Source: Prosthecobacter algae
Lineage (GTDB): Bacteria; Verrucomicrobiota; Verrucomicrobiia; Verrucomicrobiales; Verrucomicrobiaceae
Reading direction: 5' to 3'
Assembly: GCF_039542385.1 (NCBI RefSeq)
Contig: NZ_BAABIA010000009.1
Location: forward strand, 248,001-312,000
Length of the DNA: 64,000 nt
Made by a program: the position numbers and the translations under genes. The notes beneath the pieces were generated by a model. It saw only the letters and a program-made list of their open reading frames with translations. It ran no database searches and was not told where the DNA came from. This document shows, one piece after another, positions 36,201 to 45,497 of this stretch; within the stretch, counting starts at the first letter, position 1, and each line of letters begins with the position of its first letter.

Positions 36201-39200
36201 TGTGTCTGCCGCCAGGTTCAAACCCTGCGGCAGAGTGCCGCTAATCACGGCGAAGTTGTAACCTGCGCTGCCGCCAGATGCGGTGATGGTCTGGCTGTAA
36301 GGGCTGCCCACGGTGGGAACAGGCAACGTAGTAGGCCCGATCACAATCGTCGGGCAGACAGGGGCCAGCACATACTCGCGGGTGACTGCGCAGCCGTTCG
36401 CATCTGTGACTGACAATGTGAATGTAGCCGACGATGTGCCCGTGGCACGCCCTTGCAGCACCCCCCCTTCGGCGAGGACAATGCCCGCAGGCAGAGCCCC
36501 TGCAGAGAGACTGAATGCGTAAGGGGCCGTGCCGCCAGAAACCGTGACCGTTTGCGCATAAGTTACACCGACCACAGGCACAGCCAGGCTCGTCGGACTC
36601 AGGGTCAGCGTCGGGCAATTGACCGTCACAAGGGTGTCCTCCACCTCACCAATTCCCGCAGCACCTGTGGCGCCCGGATTTTGCACATTGGTCAGCCTCA
36701 CACGCACGCCGCGCAGACCAGGTTTGGCAGCAGCCGGAGTCGTGAAGCTCAAGTTTCTGACCACTCCGTTGGAGCCGGAAGCGATGAGAGTGTTGGTGGC
36801 GATCTGCTCCCCGACATCAGCAAAGCTGCCGTTGCCATTAAAATCAATCCATGCATTCAGGTAAGCGCTGGCACCCAGATTGTTGGTCAGCATGGCCGTG
36901 ACCGTGCCTGCCTGCCCTTGATTGAGACTGCCAGGGACAGTCACCCCATCTTCATCGTCACTGCCAGTCGCATCATCGCCCGTAGCGGCTGCATTGCGTG
37001 TGGACACATATTCTGTATCGGCCAGAGCCCCCAGGCGCAGGTTGCTGCTCGCAATGCTGGAGGCATCTCCCGCTCCGTCCCAGTCGCCAAAGTCATTCAC
37101 CGGCACCGCAATCGTGGTGGTGTAATCTTCCACCTCTCCATTGCCTGCACTGCCAGTAGCCGGAGCATTCAGCATGTCCGTCAGGCGGAAACGGAGGCCG
37201 ATGGTGGATCCAGTAACCGCATTGGCGGGCGCGTTCAGTGTCACGTTTCGGGTGGCGTTAGTCTGGCCAGTTGCCACGACCACATTGGTAGCCACCTGTT
37301 CTCCCGCATCGGCAAAACTCCCGTTATTATTGAAATCCATCCACACATTGAGATAGGCATTGGCACCGGACAGGTTGCTCACCACCACAGGAATCGTCGA
37401 GGGTGCGCCTGCAATGAAACCTGGCAGTGTCACGGCGTCTTCATCATCACCACCCGTGTTGTCATCCCCCGTCGCCGTCGCATTCAGGGTGGAAACAAAC
37501 TCTGTGTCCGTCAGCAAACCAAGACGAATATTTTCGCTCACGGTTGAATAGGCATCTGCTGTGCCGCTCCAGTCCCCGAAATCTGAAGGTGGCACAGAGA
37601 TGAGAGCAACATAGTCCTCCACCTCGCCAATACCTACCACACCCGTGGCCCCCGGATTTTGCCCATCCGTGAGGCGAAAACGAACCGCGAGGTTCACCGA
37701 GGTGGAGGCCGAAGCCGGCACCGTGAAACTGAGATTTTGCGTCCCATCCGTAATGCCGGTGGCCACCAGCACATTGGTGGCGATTTGCTCCCCGGCATCC
37801 GTCAACACACCATTGCCGTTGAAATCAATCCAGGCATTCAGATAGGCAGCTGATCCACGATTGTTGGTTACTTTGACAGGGATGCTGGCAGGAGCGCCCG
37901 CCATCAGGGATGGCATCGTCACGCCATCTTCATCATCCACTCCGTTGATATCATCTCCATTGGCAGCCGCGTTTGTCACCGCACTGAATTCCGTATCTGT
38001 CAGTGCACCTAACCGCAAGTTTGCATTGCGAGTACTTGCCGCAGAACCCAGTCCGGAATGATCTCCAAAGTCCGTGGTTGGCACCTGGACATTCACCACA
38101 TAGTCCTCCACCTCACCCACTCCGCCCGCCGATCCCGTCACTCCAGGAGAGGCGGCTGAGGTCAAGCGAAACCGCAAGCCTAGATTGCTTCCAGTCACTG
38201 CCGTTGCAGGCACCTGGAGATTCAGGCTGAGGGTCACTCCGTTGCTGGCCGTGGCTACTGGCCGATTAACCACAAACTGCTCCCCTGCATCCGTCAGCAC
38301 TCCGTTGTTATTAAAGTCCATCCAGGCATTCAAGAAAGCATCCGCACCCGTCAGGTTGGTGACGGTAACTGGCAGCACGACCAGTTCGCCTGCGGTCATG
38401 GAGGGCAACAAGACGCCGTCTTCATCGTCCACGTTCGTCAGGTCATCCCCTGTGGCCGTGGCATTTCGGGTGGAGGTCATTTCTGCATCCACCAAGGCGC
38501 CCAGTTTCAGGTTAGCGCTCATCCCATTGGAGGCGTCGCCGATGCCACTCCAGTCGCCAAAGTCATGGGTTGGGGCAATGATGTTCACCACATAGTCTTC
38601 TACTTCGCCCTGCCCGGCAGTCCCGATGGGCCCAGGCGAACTGATGGAGGAAAGACGAAAACGCACGCCCAGATTTGTCCCTGTTGTCGCCGTGAATGGA
38701 ACTGTACCAGTCAGGTTCAGGGTGACGTTCGTGCTCCCGGTGGCCACCAGGGTGTTGCTGGCAATCTGTTCGCCCGCGTCCGTCAGGGAACCGTTGTTGT
38801 TGAAGTCGATCCAGGCATTGAGGAAGGCACTGCTTCCCCGGTTGTTTGTTACCGTGACTGGGATGGTGTAAGAAGCCCCAGCAGCCAGCGAAGGCAGCAC
38901 CACACCGTCTTCATCATCGCTGCCCGTGATGTCATCGCCAGTAGCATTCACATTGGTGGTTCCAGAGAATTCGACATCCACCAGCGCGCCCATTTTCAGC
39001 GTTGCCTCCGCTGTGCTACTGGCAGGTAGAAAGCGCGAGAAATCACCAAAATCGGTGGTTGGGGGAGCAATCGTCACCGCATAATCTTCAATCTCCCCGA
39101 CCGCCAAATTGGCGCCAACAGGTCCTGGAGAAAGCGGCGCCGAGAGCCGGAATCTCACCCCCAAATTCACCCCCGTGACTGCATTTGCAGGGACGGTAAA

Positions 39201-42200
39201 GTTGATCGGCAAGCTGGCATTGCTGGTGCCGGTGACCACGTTCAAGTTGCTAGCCACCTGTTCCCCCGGATCCGTCAGCACGCCGTTGTTGTTAAAGTCT
39301 ACCCACACGTTCAGGTAGCCAAGAGCGCCAGTCGTATTAGTGACAGTCACATTCGCTGAGGCAGGAGCTCCAGCCGTTAATGCAGACAGTGTCACCCCGT
39401 CTTCATCATCCGTCCCGGTCACATCATCCCCCGTAGCAGTCGCGTTGCGGGTCGAGACAAATTCAGCATCCGTCGTGGCCCCCATCCGCAGATTCGGGCT
39501 TACACCTTGCGATGCATCGGCAAAGCCGCTGAAGTCCCCAAAATCCGTCGTCGGGGCCGATACCATCACCACATAGTCCTCCACCTCACCATTCCCTGCA
39601 CTGCCGGTCGGAGCAGCCCCTGAGATGCTGGTAAAACGGACACGCGCCCCGAGATTGACTCCTGTCAAGCTGCTGGCAGGCACCCCAATATTGAGGTTGA
39701 GCGGACTGTTCGTAGCCCCCGAAGTGACCACCTGATTCACCGTCACCTGTTCCCCCGCATCCGTGAGCACGCCATTGCCATTAAAGTCAATCCACACACT
39801 CAGGTAGGCATTGGCTCCCGTGTTGTTGGTGACGGTGGCGGCCACCACGGCCGGAGCCCCAGCCGTCATGGAAGGAAAGGTTACGCCGTCTTCATCGTCC
39901 GTTCCGGTCGCATCATCCCCGCTCGCTGTCGCTGTATTGGTGGCTACAAATTCTGTATCCAGCGCAAGCCCCAGGCGCAATGAAGCATGGCGAAGGCTGC
40001 TGGCTGAACTAAAAAGGGAGTAATCACCAAAGTCCGTCTCAGGCTCGGCAATCGTGACTACATAATCCTCGACTTCACCCGTTCCACCAGCTCCTCCGGT
40101 GCCAGGGCTGGCCAGTTGCGAAATACGAAACCGGGCACCAATGGGCGTGCCCGTAACAGCGGTGGCCGGAATGGTGACACTCAGATTCTGGATGCCGTCA
40201 ACCACTCCATTGCCCACACTGGAGTTGGTCAGCACCTGCTCTCCTGCGTCACTGAAGGAACCGTTGTTGTTGTAATCAAGCCAGACATTCACATAGCCCG
40301 TCGCCCCGGTCGTATTGGTCCGGGTGATCGAGATCAAGGCGGGTGCCCCAGCCGTGAGAGCCGGAATGGATATTCCATCTTCATCGTCCACTCCTGTGAC
40401 ATCGTCCCCAGTGGCCGTCGCATTGGTCGTGGCCGCGTATTCGGCATCCACGGAGGCCCCTAAGCGCAGACGGGTGTCAGCCGTATTCGAAACAGAAGGG
40501 CCCCGATCCCAATCACCGAAATCAGTGATCGGAGCCAGAATCACCACCGCATAATCTTCCACTTCGCCCACCCCTGATTCACCCGTTGGCCCTGGTGCAG
40601 AGACAGAAGTGAGCCTGAAACGCGCCCCAATGTTCGTTGCAGCCGTCACGGCATTGGTCGGCACGGTGAAATCCAGGTTCAGCGCCATATTTGCGGTTCC
40701 TGTAACCACAGTGAGATTGTTGACGATCTGCTCACCTGCATCCAGGAGGTCTCCATCGTTGTTAAAATCAATCCAGGCATTCAGATAGGCGGCACTGCCA
40801 GTGAGATTGGTCACAGGGACGGTCAAGGTCACAGGCTGGCCCGCAGTCATGGATGGAAAAGTCACCGCATCTTCATCGTCACTGCCGTTGGTATCGTCTC
40901 CAGTTGCCAAGCTATTGACCGTAGCTGTAGCCTCAGCATCCACAAGCGCCCCTAACCGAAGATTAGTACTGACGGTGCTCGAGGCCTGGGCCAGACTTGC
41001 ATAGTCTCCAAAATCCAGCATTGGCGGGCTGATGGTCACGGCATGGTCTTCCACCTCACCATTGCCATCGGTTCCATCCCCACCAGGACTGCTGACGCTG
41101 GTCAAACGCACCCGCACTGCACTGGTGCCGACAGAGGCCGCCACAGGCACCGTAAAGTTGATGGTCCGCACTGAATTCGACGTCCCATTGGCCACAGCAA
41201 GATTGCTGGCGATCTGCTCCCCAGAATCAGTGACGCTGCCGTTGCGGTTAAAATCCACCCAGGCATTGAGGAAACCTGAGGCCCCGGAATTGTTGGTCAC
41301 CGTCACGCTGATGCTAGTGGCCTTCCCCTGTTCCAGCAGGGCGGGCACCACCACTCCATCCTCATCATCACTGCCAGTCAGGTCATCTCCCGTTGCCGTC
41401 GCATTCGTGGTCGCTGCTGCCTCTGCATCGCTCAGGACACCGATGCGCAGCGTCTCATTCGCCACACTGGAGGCACTGGGGAAAGCGGTGTAATCACCAA
41501 AGTCCAGGTTTGGCAGCACCACCAGCGTCAGCGTCATGTTCCCCAGACATCCCACCGCATCGGTGGCACGCACCATCACGGAGACACCAGCTCCATTAGA
41601 AACCGTGGGCACCCCGCTCAAAACCCCTGCCGAGCTCAAAGTTAGGCCTCCAGGCAATGTGCCACTGGCCACCGTCCATGCATAGGGTTCGCTGCCCCCC
41701 GTTGCACTGAAGGTGTGGTTCACTGTCTTGCCCACCGTCAAGTTTCCAGGATTCCCACCCACACTGATAGCAGGGCAGGCACGGAAACCAAAATCAATCG
41801 TTAGGTCCGTCTTGTTGTCTGAGTCGCCATCGGTGACGGGTTCCGTCCCTGCCACCAGGGATATCAGCGGGCTACGCACTGGCTGCCCTTGCAGTGTCTG
41901 GATCCCATTATCATCCCCATCCTCGCCATTGTCTGCGGTATCAGTGACGCGGCTGCTCACCGGAAAACTCGCCGGAGGCGTGGGGATGTAGAGGAAGTAC
42001 TGCCCGGGTGACAAATTGTCGAAGGTGTAGAGACCTCCGCCTGCTGTGGTTGTCGTTGCTGCGGGGGTGGCGGTGAGTGGATTTTCACCTCCCAGGAAAA
42101 GCTGCACGGGCACGCCATTGATGCCGCCCTCACCGCTATCCTTCACACCATCGTCATCCACATCGTTCCAGATCAAGTTGCCCAGCTTCATGGACGGCGC

Positions 42201-44504
42201 AGCGCCCGGACAGGCTGCACCGTCAGAGTTCGTCACACTCGGCCCCGTCCAGACGGCGGTCATGCTGCCATTCAGCAGCCCGTTGGTCCGGTTAAAAACA
42301 TACAAGGTATCCTGCGAGGTGGAGCTGCTCTGGCTGCCATAACCATAAGCGAGGCCGTTTGCATCAATGACCAGGGAGCCGAAGGTCGTCAGGTATGAGA
42401 CCGCTACACGCGTGCAAACACCAGTTGTCGGATTGATCTCAAACAACCCCAGGTTGCTCGAGTCATTGGTGTTGTAACCGTAGATCTTATCCGTCAACGG
42501 ATCCCACACGATGTCACCAAAGTTGCCTGTCGTGTTCGCTCCCGTGTTGGAGTACTTCGTGACCACAGGAGTTCCCACCACCGAGGCAGAGCCAAGGTCA
42601 ATGGTGTAAAGCGTCGTGCGGGCATTGCTGAAAGTGTATCGGTTCAGGATCATGAGCCCTGAGGTTAAGGAGGTTCCTCCGCCCCACTGCCCGTCCGTAG
42701 GGGAAGACGGCAGGCCATCAATTTCCCCCATGTCCACCAACGTGCCCAGAGAGTTGATGCGGTAAAGATGCCCGCCGTTCTGATCCACACAGTAAAGATA
42801 CCCGCCATAAGAGACTAGGCCGTTCAGCTTTTTGCCCGTGTAGATGAAGATCGGCTCCAGGGACTGGTCCGTATCAATGTAGTTGAGAGTCGTGTCCCAG
42901 ACGCCAGATCCAGGGCTCGTCTCCACGTTCTGCATGATGTAGAAGCGGTTATCACAGACAAAGGGCGAGCCAATGTTGGCCACAAAACCGAAGTCAATCG
43001 TGTTATCCTGATTGCCTGTGCCAGATGATCCAGGCTCGGTCCCGGCAGTGAGCTGGAACACCCCGCTGAAGGCCGATGTGGCGGAGCCAGCAGGCTGCGC
43101 CCCGTCATTGTCCAAATCCTCGCCATTGTCCGAAGCATCCACTACGGAGCTCACTCGCGAGAGCGGCGGTGTCGGCACCTTCACAAAATAGCGTCCAGCG
43201 CTCAACCCCGAGAAACTGTACAAGCCGCCATTCGCAGTGGTGACGTTTCTCACCAGAACATCCGCATTCCCACCAGTCCCGCCGATCGCATTGTCCGCTC
43301 CTGGAGACCACAACTCCACCAGCACATTATTGATGCCGCTTTCGCCTGAGTCATAGAGACCGTTATCATTGGCATCATTCCAGATCAGATTGCCCACCCC
43401 CAGGCTGTTGGCGACAGTGATGGTACAGTCTTCCACCTCGCCTGTTCCATCTTGCCCGTCCGCACCTGGGCTGCTGACCGAGGTCAGTCGCACCCGCACG
43501 CCGACAGGCCCCAAGGTGGCCGTCGCAGGCACCGTAAAATTGATCGTCCGGGTCGAGTTCGAGGAATTGTTGCTGATGGCTGTATTCGTAGCGATCTGCT
43601 CTCCAGTATTGGTCAGCACGCCATTGTTGTTCCAGTCAATCCACGCATTTAGGTAGGCCGTACTGCCCGTCGTGTTAGTGACGACCACCGTGATCGAGCC
43701 GGAAGCTCCTTGTTGCACACTCACGGGTACCGTCACCCCGTCTTCATCATCAGTCCCCGTCGTATCGTCCCCTGTCGCAGTCGAGTTGGTGGTTGGCACG
43801 GCTTCGGCGTCCGTCGTACTGCCCAGCCTGAGTTTGCTATTCATCAGACTGCTTGCACTTGGAAAGGCATCAAAGTCCCCATGATCGGTAGGATCGGAAA
43901 TCGTGACCACGTAATCTTCCACTTCGCCAGAGCCATCCGCCCCGGAGGGGCCAGGCGTGCTGTTGGTGGTCAAGCGCACGCGAATCCCTGCCACACCGAG
44001 ACTGGCACCGGCAGGCACCGTAAACGTTACCGTGCGGTTCACATTCGAAGTGCCTTTCGCAATCGTTGTATTGCTAGCGATCTGTTCTCCAGAATCCGCC
44101 AAGGAACCATTGCGGTTAAAATCGATCCAGGCATTCAAATATGCCGTGTTATTGCTCTGGTTGGTGACATTGACTGTTATAGAACCTCCCTGCCCACGCA
44201 CGATCACTGAAGAAAAGGACACACCATCTTCATCATCACTGCCCGTGCTATCATCCCCGGTTGCCGAAGTATTGGTAGTGGCAGAGCTCTCCGCATCCAC
44301 AAGACTGCCCATGCGCAGCGTCGAATTGCGGGTGCTACTGGCACTCGGGAACGAACTGTAATCCCCAAAGTCCGACGTTTGTGCCCCGGCAACACTGGCC
44401 ATCATGACCAGCCCCACAAACACCAGTCCCCGTAGCCAGGACAAAAGTCCGTCGTGCCGGACACTTCCAGGATTCGCTAGGGGGGAAGTCATGCGGGAGA
44501 TCAT
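33294..44504 (-). CDS. Giant secreted GEVED-repeat surface protein (3736 aa)
   Basis: An 11.2-kb uninterrupted frame. A signal peptide (LLSWLRGLVFVGLVMMASVAGAQ) is followed by two GEVED repeats (about 43-360), an SdrD_B-like domain (about 366), a propeller-like region near 515-770, a second SdrD_B-like domain, an Ig-like domain, then ten GEVED repeats (about 998-2621). Four Cys-rich Ig-like repeats, each opening with CPx(T/V)x, two SdrD_B domains (about 2981 and 3125) and a 440-residue C-terminal region complete it. Each GEVED unit of about 163 residues carries 'TGDDxTGxDDEDGV', likely binding Ca2+. It probably acts as an adhesin or matrix protein. No PEP-CTERM anchor is seen at its own end. 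Confidence 0.9.
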   Translation of the reverse strand: MISRMTSPLANPGSVRHDGLLSWLRGLVFVGLVMMASVAGAQTSDFGDYSSFPSASSTRNSTLRMGSLVDAESSATTNTSATGDDSTGSDDEDGVSFSSVIVRGQGGSITVNVTNQSNNTAYLNAWIDFNRNGSLADSGEQIASNTTIAKGTSNVNRTVTFTVPAGASLGVAGIRVRLTTNSTPGPSGADGSGEVEDYVVTISDPTDHGDFDAFPSASSLMNSKLRLGSTTDAEAVPTTNSTATGDDTTGTDDEDGVTVPVSVQQGASGSITVVVTNTTGSTAYLNAWIDWNNNGVLTNTGEQIATNTAISNNSSNSTRTINFTVPATATLGPVGVRVRLTSVSSPGADGQDGTGEVEDCTITVANSLGVGNLIWNDANDNGLYDSGESGINNVLVELWSPGADNAIGGTGGNADVLVRNVTTANGGLYSFSGLSAGRYFVKVPTPPLSRVSSVVDASDNGEDLDNDGAQPAGSATSAFSGVFQLTAGTEPGSSGTGNQDNTIDFGFVANIGSPFVCDNRFYIMQNVETSPGSGVWDTTLNYIDTDQSLEPIFIYTGKKLNGLVSYGGYLYCVDQNGGHLYRINSLGTLVDMGEIDGLPSSPTDGQWGGGTSLTSGLMILNRYTFSNARTTLYTIDLGSASVVGTPVVTKYSNTGANTTGNFGDIVWDPLTDKIYGYNTNDSSNLGLFEINPTTGVCTRVAVSYLTTFGSLVIDANGLAYGYGSQSSSTSQDTLYVFNRTNGLLNGSMTAVWTGPSVTNSDGAACPGAAPSMKLGNLIWNDVDDDGVKDSGEGGINGVPVQLFLGGENPLTATPAATTTTAGGGLYTFDNLSPGQYFLYIPTPPASFPVSSRVTDTADNGEDGDDNGIQTLQGQPVRSPLISLVAGTEPVTDGDSDNKTDLTIDFGFRACPAISVGGNPGNLTVGKTVNHTFSATGGSEPYAWTVASGTLPGGLTLSSAGVLSGVPTVSNGAGVSVMVRATDAVGCLGNMTLTLVVLPNLDFGDYTAFPSASSVANETLRIGVLSDAEAAATTNATATGDDLTGSDDEDGVVVPALLEQGKATSISVTVTNNSGASGFLNAWVDFNRNGSVTDSGEQIASNLAVANGTSNSVRTINFTVPVAASVGTSAVRVRLTSVSSPGGDGTDGNGEVEDHAVTISPPMLDFGDYASLAQASSTVSTNLRLGALVDAEATATVNSLATGDDTNGSDDEDAVTFPSMTAGQPVTLTVPVTNLTGSAAYLNAWIDFNNDGDLLDAGEQIVNNLTVVTGTANMALNLDFTVPTNAVTAATNIGARFRLTSVSAPGPTGESGVGEVEDYAVVILAPITDFGDWDRGPSVSNTADTRLRLGASVDAEYAATTNATATGDDVTGVDDEDGISIPALTAGAPALISITRTNTTGATGYVNVWLDYNNNGSFSDAGEQVLTNSSVGNGVVDGIQNLSVTIPATAVTGTPIGARFRISQLASPGTGGAGGTGEVEDYVVTIAEPETDFGDYSLFSSASSLRHASLRLGLALDTEFVATNTATASGDDATGTDDEDGVTFPSMTAGAPAVVAATVTNNTGANAYLSVWIDFNGNGVLTDAGEQVTVNQVVTSGATNSPLNLNIGVPASSLTGVNLGARVRFTSISGAAPTGSAGNGEVEDYVVMVSAPTTDFGDFSGFADASQGVSPNLRMGATTDAEFVSTRNATATGDDVTGTDDEDGVTLSALTAGAPASANVTVTNTTGALGYLNVWVDFNNNGVLTDPGEQVASNLNVVTGTSNASLPINFTVPANAVTGVNLGVRFRLSAPLSPGPVGANLAVGEIEDYAVTIAPPTTDFGDFSRFLPASSTAEATLKMGALVDVEFSGTTNVNATGDDITGSDDEDGVVLPSLAAGASYTIPVTVTNNRGSSAFLNAWIDFNNNGSLTDAGEQIASNTLVATGSTNVTLNLTGTVPFTATTGTNLGVRFRLSSISSPGPIGTAGQGEVEDYVVNIIAPTHDFGDWSGIGDASNGMSANLKLGALVDAEMTSTRNATATGDDLTNVDDEDGVLLPSMTAGELVVLPVTVTNLTGADAFLNAWMDFNNNGVLTDAGEQFVVNRPVATASNGVTLSLNLQVPATAVTGSNLGLRFRLTSAASPGVTGSAGGVGEVEDYVVNVQVPTTDFGDHSGLGSAASTRNANLRLGALTDTEFSAVTNAAANGDDINGVDDEDGVTMPSLMAGAPASIPVKVTNNRGSAAYLNAWIDFNGNGVLTDAGEQIATNVLVATGITDGTQNLSFTVPASASTSVNLAVRFRLTDGQNPGATGVVGIGEVEDYVALISVPPSDFGDWSGTADAYSTVSENIRLGLLTDTEFVSTLNATATGDDNTGGDDEDAVTLPGFIAGAPSTIPVVVSNLSGANAYLNVWMDFNNNGSFADAGEQVATNVVVATGQTNATRNVTLNAPANAVTGSTIGLRFRLTDMLNAPATGSAGNGEVEDYTTTIAVPVNDFGDWDGAGDASSIASSNLRLGALADTEYVSTRNAAATGDDATGSDDEDGVTVPGSLNQGQAGTVTAMLTNNLGASAYLNAWIDFNGNGSFADVGEQIATNTLIASGSNGVVRNLSFTTPAAAKPGLRGVRVRLTNVQNPGATGAAGIGEVEDTLVTVNCPTLTLSPTSLAVPVVGVTYAQTVTVSGGTAPYAFSLSAGALPAGIVLAEGGVLQGRATGTSSATFTLSVTDANGCAVTREYVLAPVCPTIVIGPTTLPVPTVGSPYSQTITASGGSAGYNFAVISGTLPQGLNLAADTGVLSGTVTQAGSVTFTIRATDLYGCLATQSYTVTPACPAVTITPSSLPAPVVGTFYNQSVVASGGVAGYTYSIGSGALPQGLGLSAGGIISGTPVSNASAAFIVRAVDSRGCAGTRAFSLTPACPAVVVNTASLPFGYQGTSYNVTLSAGAGTAPYQWSLLSGSLPAGISLSPEGILSGIPTGQTSSSFTVQARDANGCTASRLLTYVPGSLSLGNRVWLDNDNDGVQDSGENGVAGATVQLFATGTDNAIGGTGGAADSQVGASLITAANGAYNFANLAPGNYYVRVTPPAGHTHSSGTPALVDNNVDGNNDGSQPGGLGTALLSPVIALQPGTESTTDGDADADTNFTVDFGLWAPLAVGNRVFMDINGDGRMNPNEGVEYAFVQIFKAGANVNTDEAVGAAISDEGGRYLITDLNPGSYFLHLASVQFEYGGVLQWAKPMTSVTAGDDDAGQDLIYNDTPIVNGASSAVFTILPGQLAAGGAESGAEGVADDEGLDVNTDLTYDLGLECVDCNGFNLSMSETAPPPEQELLRPLPETGVFPVTFASWQALHSLGDDSLALDNPDADLYPNLLEYALGTDPWSGASGAGRFILETQSATGAVDAVVNVPTTGRRDITLNLETSTDGLTWSAAKVAAQSLFGTDGSQTLRYAQVDGSLFAGAARGIVRLKVSLDANLDGQTEAVATTPAWMFSRETFAKGTRSFSMPLEQPELYVGTIRQVEGGQSLRLAAASDLSFDGAAVLEVLNGVHEGDHFEVISAGDSVVRAASTVPADLSGARVALRRVWRLDQLLPVDVFTGGTSESTSDRVLRYDVAANDFVPAWPQAEGWTGEDGQQLMLRSGEALLVQTRTQDVSIVLSGQLPLSGVALKPVAGTRFIGSRCALDGSPVGLGLLPEAGFTAAADPVSATRLRLWKADSGGSESGYDSYYLHLSPTGSLWLGEGTAAGADLGEAGFLLPFHGFFLVEP
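36640..41515 (-). repeat. Ten tandem GEVED-coding DNA repeats
   Basis: Copies of about 490 bp begin near 41510, 41020, 40530, 40040, 39550, 39060, 38570, 38080, 37590 and 37100 (reverse strand). Spacing is very regular. The repeats are diverged in DNA but keep the frame, consistent with duplication followed by drift. Two more copies lie at 43420-44390. Confidence 0.9.
43420..44390 (-). repeat. Two 5'-proximal GEVED-coding DNA repeats
   Basis: Two copies of about 490 bp begin near 44375 and 43885 and encode GEVED units 1 and 2 of the giant protein. They are separated from the main block by SdrD_B-like, propeller-like and Ig-like coding sequence. Confidence 0.85.
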
Positions 44505-44527
44505 GCCGAGAGTGTCCTGAGATCAGA

Positions 44528-45262
44528 TCAGCCAATGGTAGAAGCAGCCCCGCGACGGCGGCGGCTCATCAGCCCTACAAGGGCTGCCATTCCCAGCAGC
44601 AGTGCCGGGCCGGGCTCAGGCACTGGCACCAGGCTGGTCTGGATAGTGTATGGCTGGCCACCGCCCGTGGTCCCGTTCAGTCCGCCGTAAATGGCCGTGT
44701 CCGCATCAGCAAGCTGCCACTCATACGAAGTGGTAGAAGGCTCAGTCGGATCTGGAAACACCCAGTCATTGGCCACATCCCCCAAGCCGGGGCCATCCGT
44801 CACCAAGGCCCATTCCGTGCCAGTTTCACGATTTTTGGTGTTGTAAACCCAAAGGTAAGCCACCTCTCCCTGTGCGAAAATATCAGCAGGATTGGCATCC
44901 ACAGATCCAGAACCGCCAGTGATCAAATGTTCCACACTTCCGACATAAAACTGGTCCACCGTGTTCCAACCCTCTGGGTCTCCATCACCAGGATCTCCCG
45001 GTGTCGGATCGAAGGCGCGATCAAAAACCTTCCAGTTGGCCGCCCAATCATTGATGTTGGATCCTGTGGGGACAAAACCATTGGCAAAGGAGCCGATCTC
45101 AAACGAAAAATTTCCATCCAGCACCTGACCACCGGCGTCGTAGAACAGATCGTTGAAGTCACTGCTCCAAATAATCGTGCTGCCCTTGGATGACAAAGGC
45201 ATCGCTAAAGCAGACAAGGCTGCACACAGGGTGAGCAAGCGTGAGATGAAGTGTGATTTCAT
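44528..45262 (-). CDS. PEP-CTERM secreted protein
   Basis: A 244-residue exported protein. A signal peptide (LLTLCAALSALAMPLSSKGS) leads to a body without clear domain (IIWSSDFNDLFYDAGG, EWALVTDGPGLGDVANDW) and a C-terminal PEP-CTERM tripartite tag: 'VPEPGPALLLGMAALVGLMSRRRRG'. The mature body is acidic and aromatic-poor, as in many exopolysaccharide-associated PEP-CTERM proteins. It lies 23 bases upstream of the giant GEVED gene on the same strand, so both are likely one operon. No exosortase is present in the window. Confidence 0.85.
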   Translation of the reverse strand: MKSHFISRLLTLCAALSALAMPLSSKGSTIIWSSDFNDLFYDAGGQVLDGNFSFEIGSFANGFVPTGSNINDWAANWKVFDRAFDPTPGDPGDGDPEGWNTVDQFYVGSVEHLITGGSGSVDANPADIFAQGEVAYLWVYNTKNRETGTEWALVTDGPGLGDVANDWVFPDPTEPSTTSYEWQLADADTAIYGGLNGTTGGGQPYTIQTSLVPVPEPGPALLLGMAALVGLMSRRRRGAASTIG

Positions 45263-45368
45263 GGCTGTAGGAGGGATTTGGAATGAGGAAAAACGTCCCC
45301 TAAAAGCGGGGCATCGGCAGAGACTGCAGGGTACGAGAGACCATATGGCATCAACATTATATATGGAA

Positions 45369-45396
45369 ATTATACTTTAATTTGATAATTATCAAA
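45369..45396 (-). promoter_or_regulatory. Candidate promoter with overlapping 16-bp palindrome
   Basis: On the reverse strand TTGATA (45395-45390) and TATAAT (45374-45369) lie 15 bases apart, a short spacing. A perfect palindrome TTTGATAATTATCAAA occupies 45381-45396 and overlaps the -35 region, so it could be an operator. It would serve the 45262 gene and the giant surface protein. The AT-rich patch stands out from the GC-rich surroundings. Confidence 0.35.
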
Positions 45397-45497
45397 AAAT
45401 AAAACCCGATTTTTAATGTTTAAGAAGCTTTTTCCGCTTCTGCCCCCTTCCCCGTCTTGCTCATCCCGGCATCCGGTGTCCTTTGGGTATCCCTATC

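Noticed and set aside
36453-37547. Long forward-strand open frame opposite the giant gene
   Set aside because: It is a low-complexity shadow of the GEVED repeats with no start context or family similarity.
36640-41515. Regular repeats that could suggest a CRISPR array
   Set aside because: Units are about 490 bp, diverged and in frame with a coding repeat, not short identical repeats with unique spacers.
45381-45396. Fur box at the palindrome near 45.4 kb
   Set aside because: It contains the TGATAA half-sites but the spacing is three bases too short for a 7-1-7 Fur site, and the downstream genes are not iron-related.
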